DNA of 64,000 nucleotides. Origin: Myripristis murdjan (lineage: Eukaryota; Chordata; Actinopteri; Holocentriformes; Holocentridae). The translations under genes were made by a program, and so were the position numbers. Shown in pieces: positions 22,909 to 40,036 of the stretch. Within the stretch, counting starts at the first letter, position 1; each line of letters starts with the position of its first letter. The notes under the pieces are model-generated. The model did no database searches. It saw only the letters and a program-made list of their open reading frames with translations, and had not been told where the DNA came from. The stretch lies in the NCBI RefSeq assembly GCF_902150065.1, contig NC_044001.1:18543439-18607438 (forward strand), in the 5' to 3' direction.

Positions 22909-24757
22909 CTAATTTTTGAACTTCACATTGTAGGAAACGTAATAGCCATTGTTGTACATGTAGAGCTTCTGATCAGAGGGGTTGTAATCCAGGTTGACAT
23001 AGTTTTCCTGGAACTTTTCAAACTGAATACTGAGGTGTCTCTCCTCCCCGGTCTTGGTGTCATACGAGTAAAAGATCTCCTCCGTGTTCAGATCGACTGA
23101 TCTGGTGGCATACATAACCCCACATACCATGAAAGCATTGCTCGCCAGCTGCTTGTACACATTGGTGCTCCATTCATTCTCGATGCCAAAGGATGGCTCA
23201 TCTATTTTAGCAATGACTAGTTTACCCTTGGCTTCTTCTGTGGCATACATAACCCACAATCCATTTTCATCAGCGGCAAAATCCATGTTCTGATAATCTG
23301 AATAAATATATGAGAACTTTTGGCTCGCTTGTGGGATCACACGGTAATCATATTTGGAAGTGGTCAGATTCAGCTTGGACATACTGAAAGGTGAGTTTTT
23401 CTGGTAATATATGGCGTTACCATGAACAATGTAATTGTTACCAGTGCCGTACCACCCATTTGGTAAGTCATGGTCTTTGAAGGCAGATCTCAGAATGAAG
23501 TTATCATAGTTAGAGTACAAATAGAAGTTATACACTGAGGGACTGCTGTAGCCACCATACCAATACATTGATTCATAGCCTCGAGCAGGTTTGGAGTCTT
23601 TCCCCCAACCCCCAAATGTGTAACTTGAGCTCAAGTGAGCATTCAGCTGAACGACCATCGGCCTGCTGACACCAGTGATGCCTGTATGATTGCAGTTGCC
23701 TGGGAAAAAGCAGAAAAACAAAGTTGAAGCTGAATGTTCATCTCTCATCTATTAACTATTATCCACCACTGTCTAAGGGCCTTACCGATATCTGGATTGA
23801 TGATGTCTGCTTCCTTCTGGCATTCCTCCAGTTTCTTCTGCAGTTTAGCAAACTCAATGCGGACCAATTCCAGGTTGCTTTTGTCGTAAGTCTCCAGTTG
23901 ATTCACAATGAGGGTCATGTTGTGAATCTAAAACAGATTGAATATTGATTGGAAGCCTGTTTTAGTAATGACACAAGCCTCCATGTTGATTGGGGGTAGG
24001 TTTAAAATTGCTATTTTACCTCAGAGTACAGACTGTCAAACACGGGTGAGGAGGAATTGAGGGACTCTCTCAGCTGAGACACCAGAGCCTCAAACTCTCT
24101 CAGCTCGATCCTGAGAAGCTCAAAGTCCAGTTTGATGTAATTGTCAGGATCACTCTCCAGTATTAACACTCTGGTGGTCAGGTTCTTCAGTTCTCCCAAA
24201 AAGATCTCCAACTTACCCTTGTAGCTCACCATCTGAAAGGGACACAATTTAAGTCATTGTGTTGATGAAGAAACACATGGGTCAGCATTTTCATAACATT
24301 TCTCTCACATTTTGGATGGTGCTATGTATTGAGCAGTGAAATTTGAATGCTCTGAAACCATTATTCTATCAGACTGAAAAACATGCCGACCAATGTTTTT
24401 GTGATGATCTGCAGACGTTTTACAGTACCTTGTTGATTTGGATTTCCACTTCCAACATCAGATCCTTGGTGACTTGTTGCATATGTTCAACCCGGTCAGC
24501 GGGGAACATGGTGTCAGGGAGATACACATGACAGACACACTGGCCAGACTCACCCAACGATGCAGTCACATTGCCAGACTCCCAGTCCTCAACTGGCTGC
24601 CCAAATAAAGATTTAAACAGCATTCACCACTATTGTAATTGACTGCACTGAACGAAAACCACAGTAATCAATTTGCATGTTTCAATGACAGAAAATAAGA
24701 GTCACTTACTATCCAAGCCCAAGCAGGACTGAGCACCAGTAGGAGCAGCAGCATCAT
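22909..24757 (-). CDS. Olfactomedin-4-like secreted glycoprotein, copy 1 (complete, 453 aa)
   Basis: Exons in transcript order: 24757-24710, 24596-24429, 24232-24020, 23927-23786, 23699-22909 (1362 nt, frame intact). Residues 1-16 are a leucine-rich signal peptide (MMLLLLLVLSPAWAWI). An N-terminal CxC motif (CVCHVYLPDT) follows, then about 120 residues of heptad-like helix (two exons) expected to form coiled-coil oligomers. The olfactomedin beta-propeller domain occupies about 191-453, with GNCNHTG at its start and VCGVMYATRS later carrying the usual disulfide cysteines, and ends YNPSDQKLYMYNNGYYVSYN. Several NxT/S sites are present (for example NVTASL, NLTT). The closest family is OLFM4/amassin-like; the exact orthologue is not assignable by eye. 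Copy 2 at 26544-28383 has the same five-exon, same-phase structure, so the pair arose by tandem duplication. Confidence 0.92.
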
Positions 24758-24810
24758 GTCTCAGTTTATGTCTCAAGCTCAGTGTCTCCTGTGTGGCCTG
24801 GTCAGAGGCC

Positions 24811-24817
24811 TTTTAAA
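24811..24817 (-). promoter_or_regulatory. TATA-like box of olfactomedin-like copy 1
   Basis: TTTAAAA on the minus strand lies about 55 bp before the start codon at 24757. Copy 2 has TATATAA at about the same distance from its ATG, which supports both as focused promoters. Confidence 0.5.
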
Positions 24818-24829
24818 GACAACTCTTAT

Positions 24830-26405
24830 CAGATCATTACATTCACCTGCTCTCTTCCCACAGTTATGACCTAAGTCATCTGAAACGTAAGGTAAATTAC
24901 AATACAGATGTCCTTTTACAAGTATGGCAGGTATCATGATCCCATACTGTTTATGATGTGAACATAGTGTGTAGATGAGAAAAGTGTCATACGCTGTCAT
25001 TTCAGGCAGCACCCTGTGACATTTATGGGATGTTTACTGTGTTTAGCCAGTGCCATGTGGCTATATATAAGATATTAAAGATGCTAAACTGATCATCAGA
25101 TTCTTGGAACAGTCAGAAATGTGAATGTAACATTGTTTTCTTGTCACGACCTCTGTCAGCGCTAGTTAATAACCATTGTCTCCATTGTTCCCACCTTGAC
25201 ACTCAGCAGGGGTTCTTCATCATCTCATCAGTCTTCATCAGCCAATCGGATTCTTGTCGTCTTCCTGCCAACCTGCTACCTGTGACCTCCAGCCTTCCCC
25301 CTTAATTGTATTTTGCCTGCTGTCTTCAGTAAAGACTTTAACCATATGAATTAATTTATTTATAAATGTCTCTGCCCATTTGAAGTGTTAGTGTTATTCT
25401 GTTTTGTTTTGTTTTTTTAGTTGTATTTGTCCATGTCATTTGTCTTTGTCAGAAAATGTGCATTGATATTGAAACATTACAATAATCTGTATTATGTTGC
25501 AAGGTCAAGCTAGTCACCTTGGGTAAACAAGACAGTGTTAGAGCTCAAAACTGAAAGAGTTTTGACTTGCTGTCACACTAAAAATAACATTTCTGTCAAA
25601 CTAAGATAAACAGATCCTCCGCACACTGACGCAGACTTTACTTGAACACATTCAACATTTCTGTCATTTTCATTTTCATAGTTAAATTAATTAATTTCTT
25701 AATCCTGAAAATATTGCCCTACAGGACAGTTTCATAGTTATAGCTGAAAAAAAAAAAGATAGCTGACTAATGACAGAAATCTTATACCAGCACCTATTTA
25801 ATACATTGTTTTTCATGGCATTTATCTCTACACCAAATTTTGTGGATATTAATTCAAAGGTCTTTGAGATATCCTGCTGACAAACTAACAGCGGTGTTCT
25901 GTCATTGTGTGCCTGCTGTGAATATATTATAGCCCTTTTCCAAAACTTTTGAGTATGGCCATTAAATTAATGTAGCTGTGAAAGGATCTGGGCCACTAAA
26001 TTAAAAAATAAGCCCTCTATAAGTTCATCTTTCTATTCTATCTAAGAATGCAGGTCTGTTTTTTAGTATAAGGGATTATAAGGCATTAACTCAAAACAAT
26101 TTATGGCTTTAATATACATTCAAAACTCCCATTCCTTGACATTCTTCAGTCCTGTTGTCATGAGCTGAGTCAATCAGTGTGTGTCAATCTCCAAAACTGG
26201 TGAAATAAAGTCAGCTGTGGGCTAACCTTGGCACCTCAACTTCTGTACTTTAAATGCAGATAAAGCAGTAAAAAGAGCCAGAATGAATTGCATCATGATA
26301 TCGGTTAATTATTTGCTATGCTTTCATTTTTACACAGGAACCAAACTGAACAATGTCATGAAGAGTTGCACAAGGAAACACTGGACACAATTTTAATGCT
26401 TGAAG
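24830..26405. other. Spacer between the two olfactomedin-like genes
   Basis: About 1.6 kb, mostly AT-rich. No exon with similarity to olfactomedin or any other family was seen on either strand. A GC-richer patch near 25140-25345 may be an old repeat fragment. Confidence 0.6.
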
Positions 26406-26410
26406 GGAAA

Positions 26411-26416
26411 TTTATT
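26411..26416 (-). terminator. Poly(A) signal of olfactomedin-like copy 2
   Basis: AATAAA on the minus strand about 130 bp after the stop codon at 26544, the same spacing as in copy 1. Confidence 0.6.
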
Positions 26417-26543
26417 GGGAAATTGGGTAGATGAGAAACAGATGATGTGTTGCATTAACTACGAGACATAAAGAGTGAAAGATACGACAACATTTGTTGT
26501 CTCTTTCAGAAGACATGATGCCTCAGTAAACCACATGGAGGGA

Positions 26544-28383
26544 TCAGGTCGAGAGGGCTGGTGATTCCTCAATGGCTTTAGCTGTGTGGTTAAACCACAG
26601 ATGATAGTTAACATAGTAGCCATCATTGTACATATAGAGCTTCTGGTCAGTGGGATTGTAGTCCAGGTTGTAATAGTTATCCTGGAACCTCTCAAAGGGA
26701 ACACTGATAAAGCTCTCTTGTTTAGTTTTGGTGTCAAACTTGTAAAATATTTCATCCCCTTGGATATCAATGGTCCTGACAGCATAGAAAACCCCACACA
26801 CCATGAAGGCGTTGCTCACTCCTGGTTTGTACACACTTGTCTGCCACTCCTCCTCTATTCCAAAGGAAGGCTCATTGATTTTAGCGATGACCATTCGGCC
26901 GCCGGACTCCTCCGTAGCATAAATCACCCACAGCCCGGTCTCATCAGCAGCAAAGTCAAAGTTCTGATTGGATGAGTATGCGTAGGAGAATCTGGCACTA
27001 GCCTTGGTAACCACCCTCTGGTCATATTTCATTGTGGTGAAATTCAGTTTGGCCATGCCAAATGGGTTGTTAATCTGATAATACAGAGTATTGTCACGAA
27101 CTATGAAATTGTTCCCTGTGCCTCGCCAGCCACTGGCTAAAGTGTGATGCTGGTAGTGATTTCTCAAAATGAGATTCTTGTAGTTGGTGTAAAATCTAAT
27201 GTCATGAATGGCGGCACTACTATAGGCAGAGTACCAGTACATGGACTCTCTATCAGGAATAGGCTTGGAGTCTTTCCCCCAACCTCCAAATTTATAGCTC
27301 GTACTGAGATGTGCATTCAGCTGGCTCACAATAGGCTTGCTGATCTTGATTATGCCTGTGTGTGCGCAGGACCCTGAGGAAAAAGAAGAATTGGGTAGAG
27401 AATTAGTGGAGTCAGCAGGGTGGTTGGCATTTTACAGTGCGAATGATCACAGCGTGTATTATAGTGTGACAATCGCACCAATATTGGGGTTGAAGAGCTC
27501 CTGGTGGCGTCTCTCGCACTCCTCTAGCTGCAGCTGGACCTTGATGTACTCACGGCGGGTTGCCAGAACCACATTCTTATCGTAGGTCTTCTCCAGCCTG
27601 GTCAGGGTCTCCACCATGGCAGCGATCTGAAAGTGAACACAGTTTGCTGTTACAATTAGCATCCAATGGATCACCAATGCACTTTCTATTAAATGCAGCA
27701 GTTAATGGCTGCCATCATATCTGCTTTTAAAAAGTGATTTCAGGGCAGTTTAAGACTCACCTGTTCGTGAAGAGACTCAAAGACAGTGGTGGAGCCCTGA
27801 ATGGAAGACTGGAGCTCTACAATCAGAGCCTCCACCTGTTTAATCTCAATCTTCACATCCTCTGTGTGGGCGTTGTTGTATGAACCAGGGTTCTTCTCCA
27901 TCCTCTCAATTTCCACTGTCAAGTTTACAATCCTCTCTGCATATGATGTCAGCTTGGTCTCATAGCTTTCCAGCTGAAATCAAGCAAGCATCAGTCATTT
28001 TTACATTCTTAAGCATGTCTTACATTGCTTATCATCTGTTGCATGAGTACCTTTCCCATCTCCAGCTCCAGTCTGTTGGAGATCTCCACAGCAGTCTGCT
28101 CTACCAGCACCATGTCTTTTATAGGGAAGGTGGAGGTAGGTAAGAAGGCATCACAAGTACACTTGTTCCCATTACCACCATTGGTCCCATTCCTTCCATT
28201 CCCCTCAGTCCACAGGCCAACATGCTGAAAAGGATCACATAATTAAAGATGAGAGCTTACCTCCAGTGTAGGTAGGTAGAGGTTCAAAGAATAAGATGAA
28301 TCTGTAAATCTGAGTCATGTCATACGCACCCCCCGGGCCACTGTGGAGCTCAGCAGAGCTAAGAAATACAGAATGCCGATCAT
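26544..28383 (-). CDS. Olfactomedin-4-like secreted glycoprotein, copy 2 (complete, 472 aa)
   Basis: Exons in transcript order: 28383-28330, 28224-28051, 27973-27761, 27626-27479, 27373-26544 (1419 nt, frame intact). The signal peptide is MIGILYFLALLSSTVARG. Exon 2 adds a Gly/Asn-rich patch (GNGRNGTNGGNGN) before the CxC motif (CTCDAFLPTS). Two helix-rich exons follow (LESYETKLTSYAERIVNLTV and IAAMVETLTRLEKTYDKNV). The olfactomedin domain runs about 197-472, with GSCAHTG and VCGVFYAVRT cysteines and a tail longer than in copy 1 (HLWFNHTAKAIEESPALST). Middle-domain sequence matches copy 1 closely (NAFMVCGV, LDYNPTDQKLYMYN, NEPSFGIE), but the N-terminal halves have diverged, so the duplication is not recent. 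Predicted to be secreted and oligomeric; the function is inferred from the family only. Confidence 0.92.
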
Positions 28384-28432
28384 CCTGGTGCAGTCAAAGT
28401 GGTTATGATTAAGACTGTTGGTTCAGAGTGGC

Positions 28433-28439
28433 TTATATA
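28433..28439 (-). promoter_or_regulatory. TATA box of olfactomedin-like copy 2
   Basis: TATATAA on the minus strand, about 50 bp before the ATG at 28383. A focused TATA promoter fits tissue-restricted expression of a secreted protein, unlike the CpG promoters of the neighbouring genes. Confidence 0.65.
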
Positions 28440-28880
28440 ACGTGTTTCAACATCCTGAAGGATGCAGCACCTGTCCCTGTTCACAGCATCATCAGCAAAG
28501 GCAAATGTCACACCAGCACAAGACGTAACACCTAATGCTATATTCAGCAAACAGATATTAACAGCTGGGATGTTTGTTTGAAACAAAGTTCACTGATGGC
28601 ACTATCTACGCCTGCCAGAGTTCCCAAGATGTTTTGTTTCCCTTGGATGTATACTCAGTAGTAAATTAATTATATAGATAGAGACAACTGTACTAAAGGA
28701 ATGATTGAAGGTAAATATACTGCAAAGGCAGGTTGTCTTTTGGGCTGCCAATAAACACGTTACACTGAACTATGTCTCCTTTCTCTAATATTTATTAAGC
28801 AATTGTGTTAAGAGGTTGCCAACATTTTTAGTCAGACAGAATCATAACAGTACAAGCATTGTGTTAGAGTTCAAGCTCAG

Positions 28881-33716
<4,836 letters not shown>

Positions 33717-33794
33717 GATCGTGGTGGCGGTAATGCACCTAAAAGCTATTTGCCAGCCGCCATTAAACATAGAAGAAGAAGAAGAGGCAGCAAC
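33717..33794. promoter_or_regulatory. Bidirectional lrrc74a/angel1 promoter core with YY1-like site
   Basis: The lrrc74a start codon (minus) and the angel1 start codon (plus) are only 78 bp apart, so the 5' UTRs must be very short or overlap. The spacer has GCCGCCAT at 33756-33763, whose complement ATGGCGGC is the YY1 core. It also has a GGCGG word and an AGAAGAAGAAGAAG run next to the angel1 ATG. No TATA box is seen. Confidence 0.6.
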
Positions 33795-36700
33795 ATGATT
33801 GGCAGCCTGTTATTTTATGTAGCCTACCCATTATCCCGGTATTTTGCACGCCGACCCTCAGGTAAAGCTCGCTGCGCTGTTATTGGGCAATGCAAGAGTG
33901 TTGTAAGGTGTTGGGAGTCAGGTGAGCCACGTTGGGCGACTTTACATCCTGAACTCCTCTGAACAGCTGCTCTGGAGTCAGTGGCTAGCAGGGCTGCTAT
34001 TTTTTAGCTGCTGACCATTTCGGATTGTACTGGCTTTAGAGCGGTCGTCGATCTTTTATTGCTTGCATATGTAAGTTGTTGCTCAATCTGAATTAAAACG
34101 CTCCCCTTGTGAAAATGGTAAGTTAACACATAGCCAATATTATATATGCCTCATTTAATGGTGGCTTTCAGCTTGCACGTGTGGCCACCCCCCTTCCCCA
34201 CCCACTTCCCCCAGGCTGTCACGATGACGTCAGAGCGTCACCACGTGTGAATGTTTTGTTTGCAGTTTTTATTGTTTTGTGTCCTTCTTTGAGACTGATT
34301 GTGTCCAGCACTTTACATTGGTTGTCATGATAGCGGATAGGACAAATCTCTTAAGTGTTTCAACTTGAATGTATGAGTGCATGCAAAACTGTTCTCACAT
34401 AAGTCTTCTCCCCCACAGAGGCCTCAGAGAAGGGTCTCCCTCCTGCTGTGGTTAATGGCAAGGCAGTGTGGGATGGTGGTGCTGTCCCAACCGGGAAGTT
34501 CACCCAGTCTCAGACCACCCTGCCGGACCAGTGGCTCAGCCCAAGCCGTGGACTGGGAGAACAAACACGAGAAGGGATGAAGGAGCAGGGTCCGGGAAAG
34601 GAAGACGATACACAGCCTGACATGGATAAAGAACAGCTGACGCTTGTCCTCCTGCAGGAGGACACCAAGAATGAGCTTGTGTTAAAGAAAAATGAGGTGA
34701 AGAGTGCAGGGAAAGAGGAGGAAGCAGAGATGAGTGATGGAAAGCAAGAAGATGAAGTGGAAGCTCCCAAGCAAGAGGGCCATGAAGTAATTATCCACCA
34801 TGAGGAGTTACAGATAAAGCAAAATGTGGAAAATGTTGTTCTAGCTGAGAGGGTCAGTCCAGTGCAGCAGCTATGGGAGCATCTTCAGAACGTGCCCGCT
34901 GAAGACAGCGAACCAGAAACCACCTGGGAACCAAAGGAGGAAGACATGCACTCAGCCACCCAGGATGAGCCAGCAGCTGCAGCTAAAAAAGCAGCTGCAG
35001 ATACCGAATGGTGGGATGAATACATAATTCCTGCTGATGAAACACTTGCTGGGGAAAGCGTTCCAGTGTTGGATCTAGCCTCCCTTCTCTCAGCCACTCA
35101 GACCCACGCTGAGGACAACCTGGAGTCTCTTCAACCTGGATGGCACTTCCCTGTAGGCCCCAGCCCGGCAGATGTAACCTACTGCCCACTGTGGCAGTTC
35201 CCTGCCCTGAGCTACTACCCTCCATTACAGCAGGCAGTGCCCTTGGAAGGTGGGAATCTTAATGGTGTGTCACTTTAGTGGAACAGTTTATCATTTTTAG
35301 AAAGTACACATCAACTACCATGGACGTATAATCACCATCAGTGTTTTGATTTGAATTAGAATTCATTATTAAGACCTAACTTCACTTCGTGTCAGATTTT
35401 TGTAGTTTATTTTTGAAGTATGAGGTTTTTTTTTTTTTTTTTTTTTTTTGCTAGATTTTCAAAATAAAACACTTTAGCAACTATGAAGTTATTATTGCTG
35501 GTTGACTGCTCAAATCTGGCTATGCACACAGAAAAATAAAAATATTCTTGAAAGTAATTAAAATACAAAAAAGATATTTTAAAAGAAGTTAAAAAAAAGA
35601 GGATTGTTTTTCAGGTAAACTTTATCCTGGAAAATTACCAAATCACACAGAAACACAGAATCTGGATTGATAGACTGCATTATAGGTGATTGGAGAAATG
35701 CATTTTATTTCCTCCTTTAAATTGAAAAACTTTACCTGAAATCCTTCTTTTGCCTCTCCAGTGTGATTGTGTGTTCGTCTACACTCTTACACACTCACAG
35801 GTATTATTCCCAGCACATGGTTCGCTCACACTCGTGTTTGTATGTGCTTCTCATCCTCCCAGTCATGTGGAGAATATGGGAGGAAGTAGGGGAGAGCTCC
35901 GCCTCAGCAGAGCCAGCCTATACCTGCTTCCAAGACAGATCAGCCTTATTCGACTTCACCGTCATGTCCTACAACATCCTCGCCCAGGACTTACTGGAGA
36001 CCCACCAGGAGCTTTACTCACACTGCCCCCTGGAGGTGCTGCAGTGGACCTACCGCTGCCACCTACTTTTGGAGGAAATCCTGAAATGGGCACCGGATGT
36101 GAGTCAAAAGCCAGTTGTTTTGAAACGTGCATTCATCTTTTTTTTTTTTTTTTAAACATTTGAATCAGCTGTTTCAAATACACTCTCGTCCTCAGGTGTC
36201 CTGTTGTGACTTGTGTTTGTGTCTTGTGTAGATTCTGTGTCTCCAAGAGGTGCAAGAGAACCACTACCAGGAACACCTGCAGCCGGCCCTCGCTCAGATG
36301 GGTAAGTCCAGAGTTGAAAATATAGTGGAACAATCATTTAAAAAATTAAAATGATGTGATTTTTGCTGTAGTCTACACTTCATTCAAGATTCGTAGGCCA
36401 GGGCATCTCTTTAGCGCCACAAAACTTCACTGGTAATGGTATTTTATCACTTAATCAGAAAATCGCGGCTCCTGTGGTGTCAATATGAAATTTGGTTGTG
36501 CTGTTTTTTGGATAATATTTTAATTAATTGTTTAGGCCAAGTTGGCATCATGTGGGGAATAACTTGACAGGAACATCCTGTGTATTCTCTGTATTGACTG
36601 TTCACACCAGGCTACACCTGTGTGTACAAGCGGCGAACAGGGACCAAGACAGACGGCTGTGCTACTTGCTACCGTGGCGACCGCTTCTCCGAGCTCTCGG

Positions 36701-39700
36701 TGAGCCTGCTGGAGTTGTTCAGGCCTGAGACGACGCTGCTGGACCGGCACAACGTGGGGGTCGTCCTGCTGCTTCAGCCAGTTGTCACCCAGGGGTCAGA
36801 GGTCAAGACCAAGGGCCTGCCCCTGTGCGTCGCCAACACCCACCTTCTCTTCAACCCCCGGAGAGGAGACGTGAAGCTGGCTCAGTTAGCCGTCGTGCTG
36901 GCAGAGATCGACCGTGTGGTCAAGTCCTGTAAGGCCAGAGGGGACGGCTGCAACGTCATCCTGTGTGGGGACTTGAACTCCGTTCCAAACATGCCTCTGT
37001 ACCAGCTGATCACCACCGGCCAGCTCTTCTACCACGGGTTACCAGCCTGGATGGTGAGACTGCAGCAGCACTAGGGCTGGGTACAGATATCAATTTACTG
37101 ATTAATATCAACCTTCATTTATCGATCCTTGAAATCCTGAGACTTTTTATGTCGATGTGTGAGGAACTTTGCTAAATGTTATTTGTTATTTATTTGTCGT
37201 GCACCTCCTGTCATGCAGATGCCATCTGCTGAACTACCAGCCTATGAAAACTCACTTGACCAAATTACATTTTAAACGAATAAATAAACAAATGGCAGGA
37301 GCACGCCACCCCAAACGCCAGCACTATCAAACCTAAAAGCAGATGTATTGATTGATTTCTGGATTTAAAAATCGTAACAGTAAAGAAGTTTTGGAGAAAC
37401 ACAAAGCTATTTGTAAACTGCAAAATTAGTAGGAGTGCACGATATTGAATTTTTTGCTAATATCCAATATGCTGATATTTTCCAGCTCTTTTGGCTGATG
37501 ACGATACCGATATATGCCCATATGTTTTTCCACCTCATTGCAGAGAACATCAAGTCTCTCCTGTAGTGGAATTGACATAGTATGCCCTTATTGTGATGGC
37601 CCACTGGCAGATGCAGAGATAAAAAGCCAATGCTTTTCAAAATATACATATTCACAGAACCTAATAAGAAAACTACTTGAACTTTGTTTTTTATTGATGA
37701 TGCTGCTGTAACGTGTGAATTTCCCAGTCTGGGATCAATAAAGTACACCTATCTATCTATCTATCTATCTAACTTAGGCTATGTTAAAACATGCCATATT
37801 TATTTTTATATTACATTTTCTTTCAGTCAGAACTGTTAGATTCATCTCACTTAAACAGGCTTAGATGATTCTCTCCATGACAGTCCATACAATAGCCACA
37901 ACCAGGGCAGATTTGACCTATTCCACAAGTTGCAAAACATATAAATGAAATGTAATCTCTGTCCACAGGGATCATGTGAAAGTAAGTGCATTGTACAGCT
38001 GTACAGCAATTAAAGCCAACTGAAAGAACATACATAGATGTAAATAATTTCTGCCTGTGAGTCAACAATTTAGTCAAGCATTGAGCATTTAGGATTACTT
38101 AAAGCGTCATCTTATCAGCCTTATATTTATATTTGCAGAAATTTTCATTTTAAACCAATGCCGATATTTCATTATGAGCCAACTTCGGCTGATATCATTA
38201 ACATGTTGATATGATTGTGCATCCCTAAAAATTAGTATTGTAACTGAACTATCTCTAACTGAGTTAACAGCAAAAATGTCTAGTTGCTCCCCTGTAACTT
38301 GCAGTGGCCCTGTTTGTGGCAGTCACACCACGCTCTTTGTTTTCGGTTTTTATGCCGTGCTATGCCGTGCTACAGTGCTGACCTCTGTAACAGTGTGTGC
38401 ATTGTGGATGTCTGTCAGGTATCGGGTCAGGAGGACCTGTCACACAAAGCCTTCCACAGACTGTTCCCTCCGCTGTGGCCGAGCTCTCTGGGAGTCACAG
38501 ACAACTGTCAGTACACCACCGACAGAGAGACGTCTGAGAACCGGACACAGGACTCAGGTCAGTGTCTTTTCCCCCCCGTTGTCCATTTTCAGTACGAATT
38601 TCCAGCTATTGTTTTCTTCTTGCTTTGTTTTAACAGATTTCTCAATGATTTTTATGAATTTCACAGGTGTTTTGTGTGCATTATTTTCCTCTGCCTTACT
38701 GCTCCTTGTATTTTGAGAACAGATGACGCTATAATATCCAAACCATTTTTTTGGTTTTTTTTTCCTCTGCAAGACTTTTCAAAGAGCACACACCTCTTTA
38801 CATGTTTTTATTTGCCACTTTTTATTATTTGCCTTTCTTAGTGTGAAGCACCCTCTACCACACTTATATCTTTGAGGTGTTATATAAATACATTTTGACT
38901 GACTGATTTTTTTATTTCCTCTCTGGCAAAAACAAAGTTTCCCCCTCACCCACTTTCCCAACACGATGTGATAATTGAACATTCCTTCTCTTGTCTCATA
39001 TTTGTCCTTCCTGTGTAGGGAAACTCCAGTACAGCCATGACTTCCTGCTGCAGCTGCGCTTCTGTCCAGCTGCATGTGTCCGTCCCGTGGACTTGGAGCA
39101 GATCCCCGGTGTGACTGACAACACACCAGGTACAGCTACACCACTTCATCATGCCACAGAAACCACAGTGGAACTTAAACTGCGGCTTCCTTTTTACACA
39201 GTGGTTCAAAATCTGTTTCTTCTATCTTTTATTTTCCATAGATGCATCCACGGAAAATCAGTCATATGTACAAAGGTTAGTTCAGCTTCTTCTTAAATGC
39301 CTTATGTGCCTGCTATCGCACCCTTATATAGACAAACAGACACATAAATGGGCAGCCAGATCGAGAATTCAGATGGAAAGATGGAAATTGCTATGGTAAC
39401 AGTTCAGCAAATTTAAAAAAATGGCATTCTCCATCCTCCACGGTACTCTCTGACCTTTTGGTGATGTCTCCTGTTGCCATATAACACATATGAAACAATG
39501 ATTCAAAGAAAACAAGAACACACTCAGCAAAGTGGAATAAAGGCTTGAGCAAGAAGGGAGTAGAAAATTAAAAAAAAAAAAAAAAAAAAAGAAATAGAAA
39601 TGGAATATGATTGTAGTTAATTTTCTGTATCACAGGTTCAGATCCACGATCTGTCATGAGCTGAGCCTGCAGTCGGCCTACACACACACCCTGCCAGCCT

Positions 39701-40036
39701 CTGGCCTGGCTGAAGTCACGACCCTGCACTCTGAAGTGGCAGCCACAGTCGACTACATCTTCTACTCCCCCGATCAAAAAGGTACAGGGCCAAGGGAAGA
39801 AGTGCTGCTGCTGGTTAAAAACTGAACCAAATGATGAATTGCTTCTGTAGATGATGATAGTTTTGTGTTTTTCAGCGGGAGGCCACACGGTGAGTGGAGG
39901 CCTGAAGCTGATTGGTCGTCTGTCCCTCCTATCAGAGGAGGACCTTTGGTCAATGACGGGCCTGCCCAATCACATCTTCCCCTCTGACCATGTCAGTCTT
40001 CTGGCCAAGTTCCAGCTGGACCTGAGTGCTGCATGA
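33795..40036 (+). CDS. angel1: Protein angel homolog 1, CCR4-family endonuclease/exonuclease/phosphatase fold (complete, 745 aa)
   Basis: Exons: 33795-33861, 34419-35249, 35863-36098, 36232-36301, 36611-37053, 38419-38557, 39019-39129, 39242-39275, 39636-39781, 39876-40036 (2238 nt, frame intact). The start MIGSLLFYVAYPLSRYFARR matches the hydrophobic N-terminus of human ANGEL1 (MIASCLCYLLLPATRLFRAL), a membrane-associating segment. Exon 2 encodes a low-complexity acidic, Glu-rich region (to about residue 299). The EEP catalytic domain begins at FTVMSYNILAQDL. It carries CLQEVQE (metal-ligand glutamate E384), NTHLLFNPRRGDVKLAQ, CGDLNSVP (D522, N524), YIFYSP, and the closing SDHVSLL (D730, H731), so the active site looks complete. 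Human ANGEL1 is known as an eIF4E-binding, ER/cis-Golgi-linked protein; ANGEL-family members act as 2',3'-cyclic phosphatases. Tail to tail with vash1, as in human. Confidence 0.95.
37072..37400 (+). repeat. Decayed MITE-like end in angel1 intron 5
   Basis: Starts with TAGGGCTGGGTACAGATATC and continues with ATCAATTTACTG and TTTATCGATCC, the usual left end of a common fish MITE. No matching right terminal repeat was found, so the element is truncated or decayed. It directly precedes the hAT-like element at 37430. Confidence 0.4.
37430..38228. mobile_element. Non-autonomous hAT-like element with 8-bp target duplication, carrying a nested retroposon tail
   Basis: The left end reads TAGGAGTGCACGATAT and the reverse complement of the right end reads TAGGGATGCACAATCAT. 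The element is flanked on both sides by the identical octamer AAAATTAG (37422-37429 and 38229-38236), an 8-bp duplication typical of hAT transposons. Near 37690-37771 the interior contains TGTGAATTTCCCAGTCTGGGATCAATAAAG followed by (TATC)n, when read in short words; this is the 3' tail style of fish LINE/SINE copies and suggests a nested insertion. No transposase frame is visible. Confidence 0.8.

Noticed and set aside
25140-25345. GC-richer patch between the olfactomedin genes that starts with a TGTCACGACC-like word, as some fish LTRs do
   Set aside because: No second terminal repeat, target duplication or internal region was seen, so a solo LTR call is not supported.
34377-34580. Alternative angel1 start reading MRPQRRVS from an ATG at 34115 spliced to 34419
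   Set aside because: That frame stops within exon 2. The exon 33795-33861 joins exon 2 in phase and its N-terminus matches human ANGEL1, so it is the real first exon.
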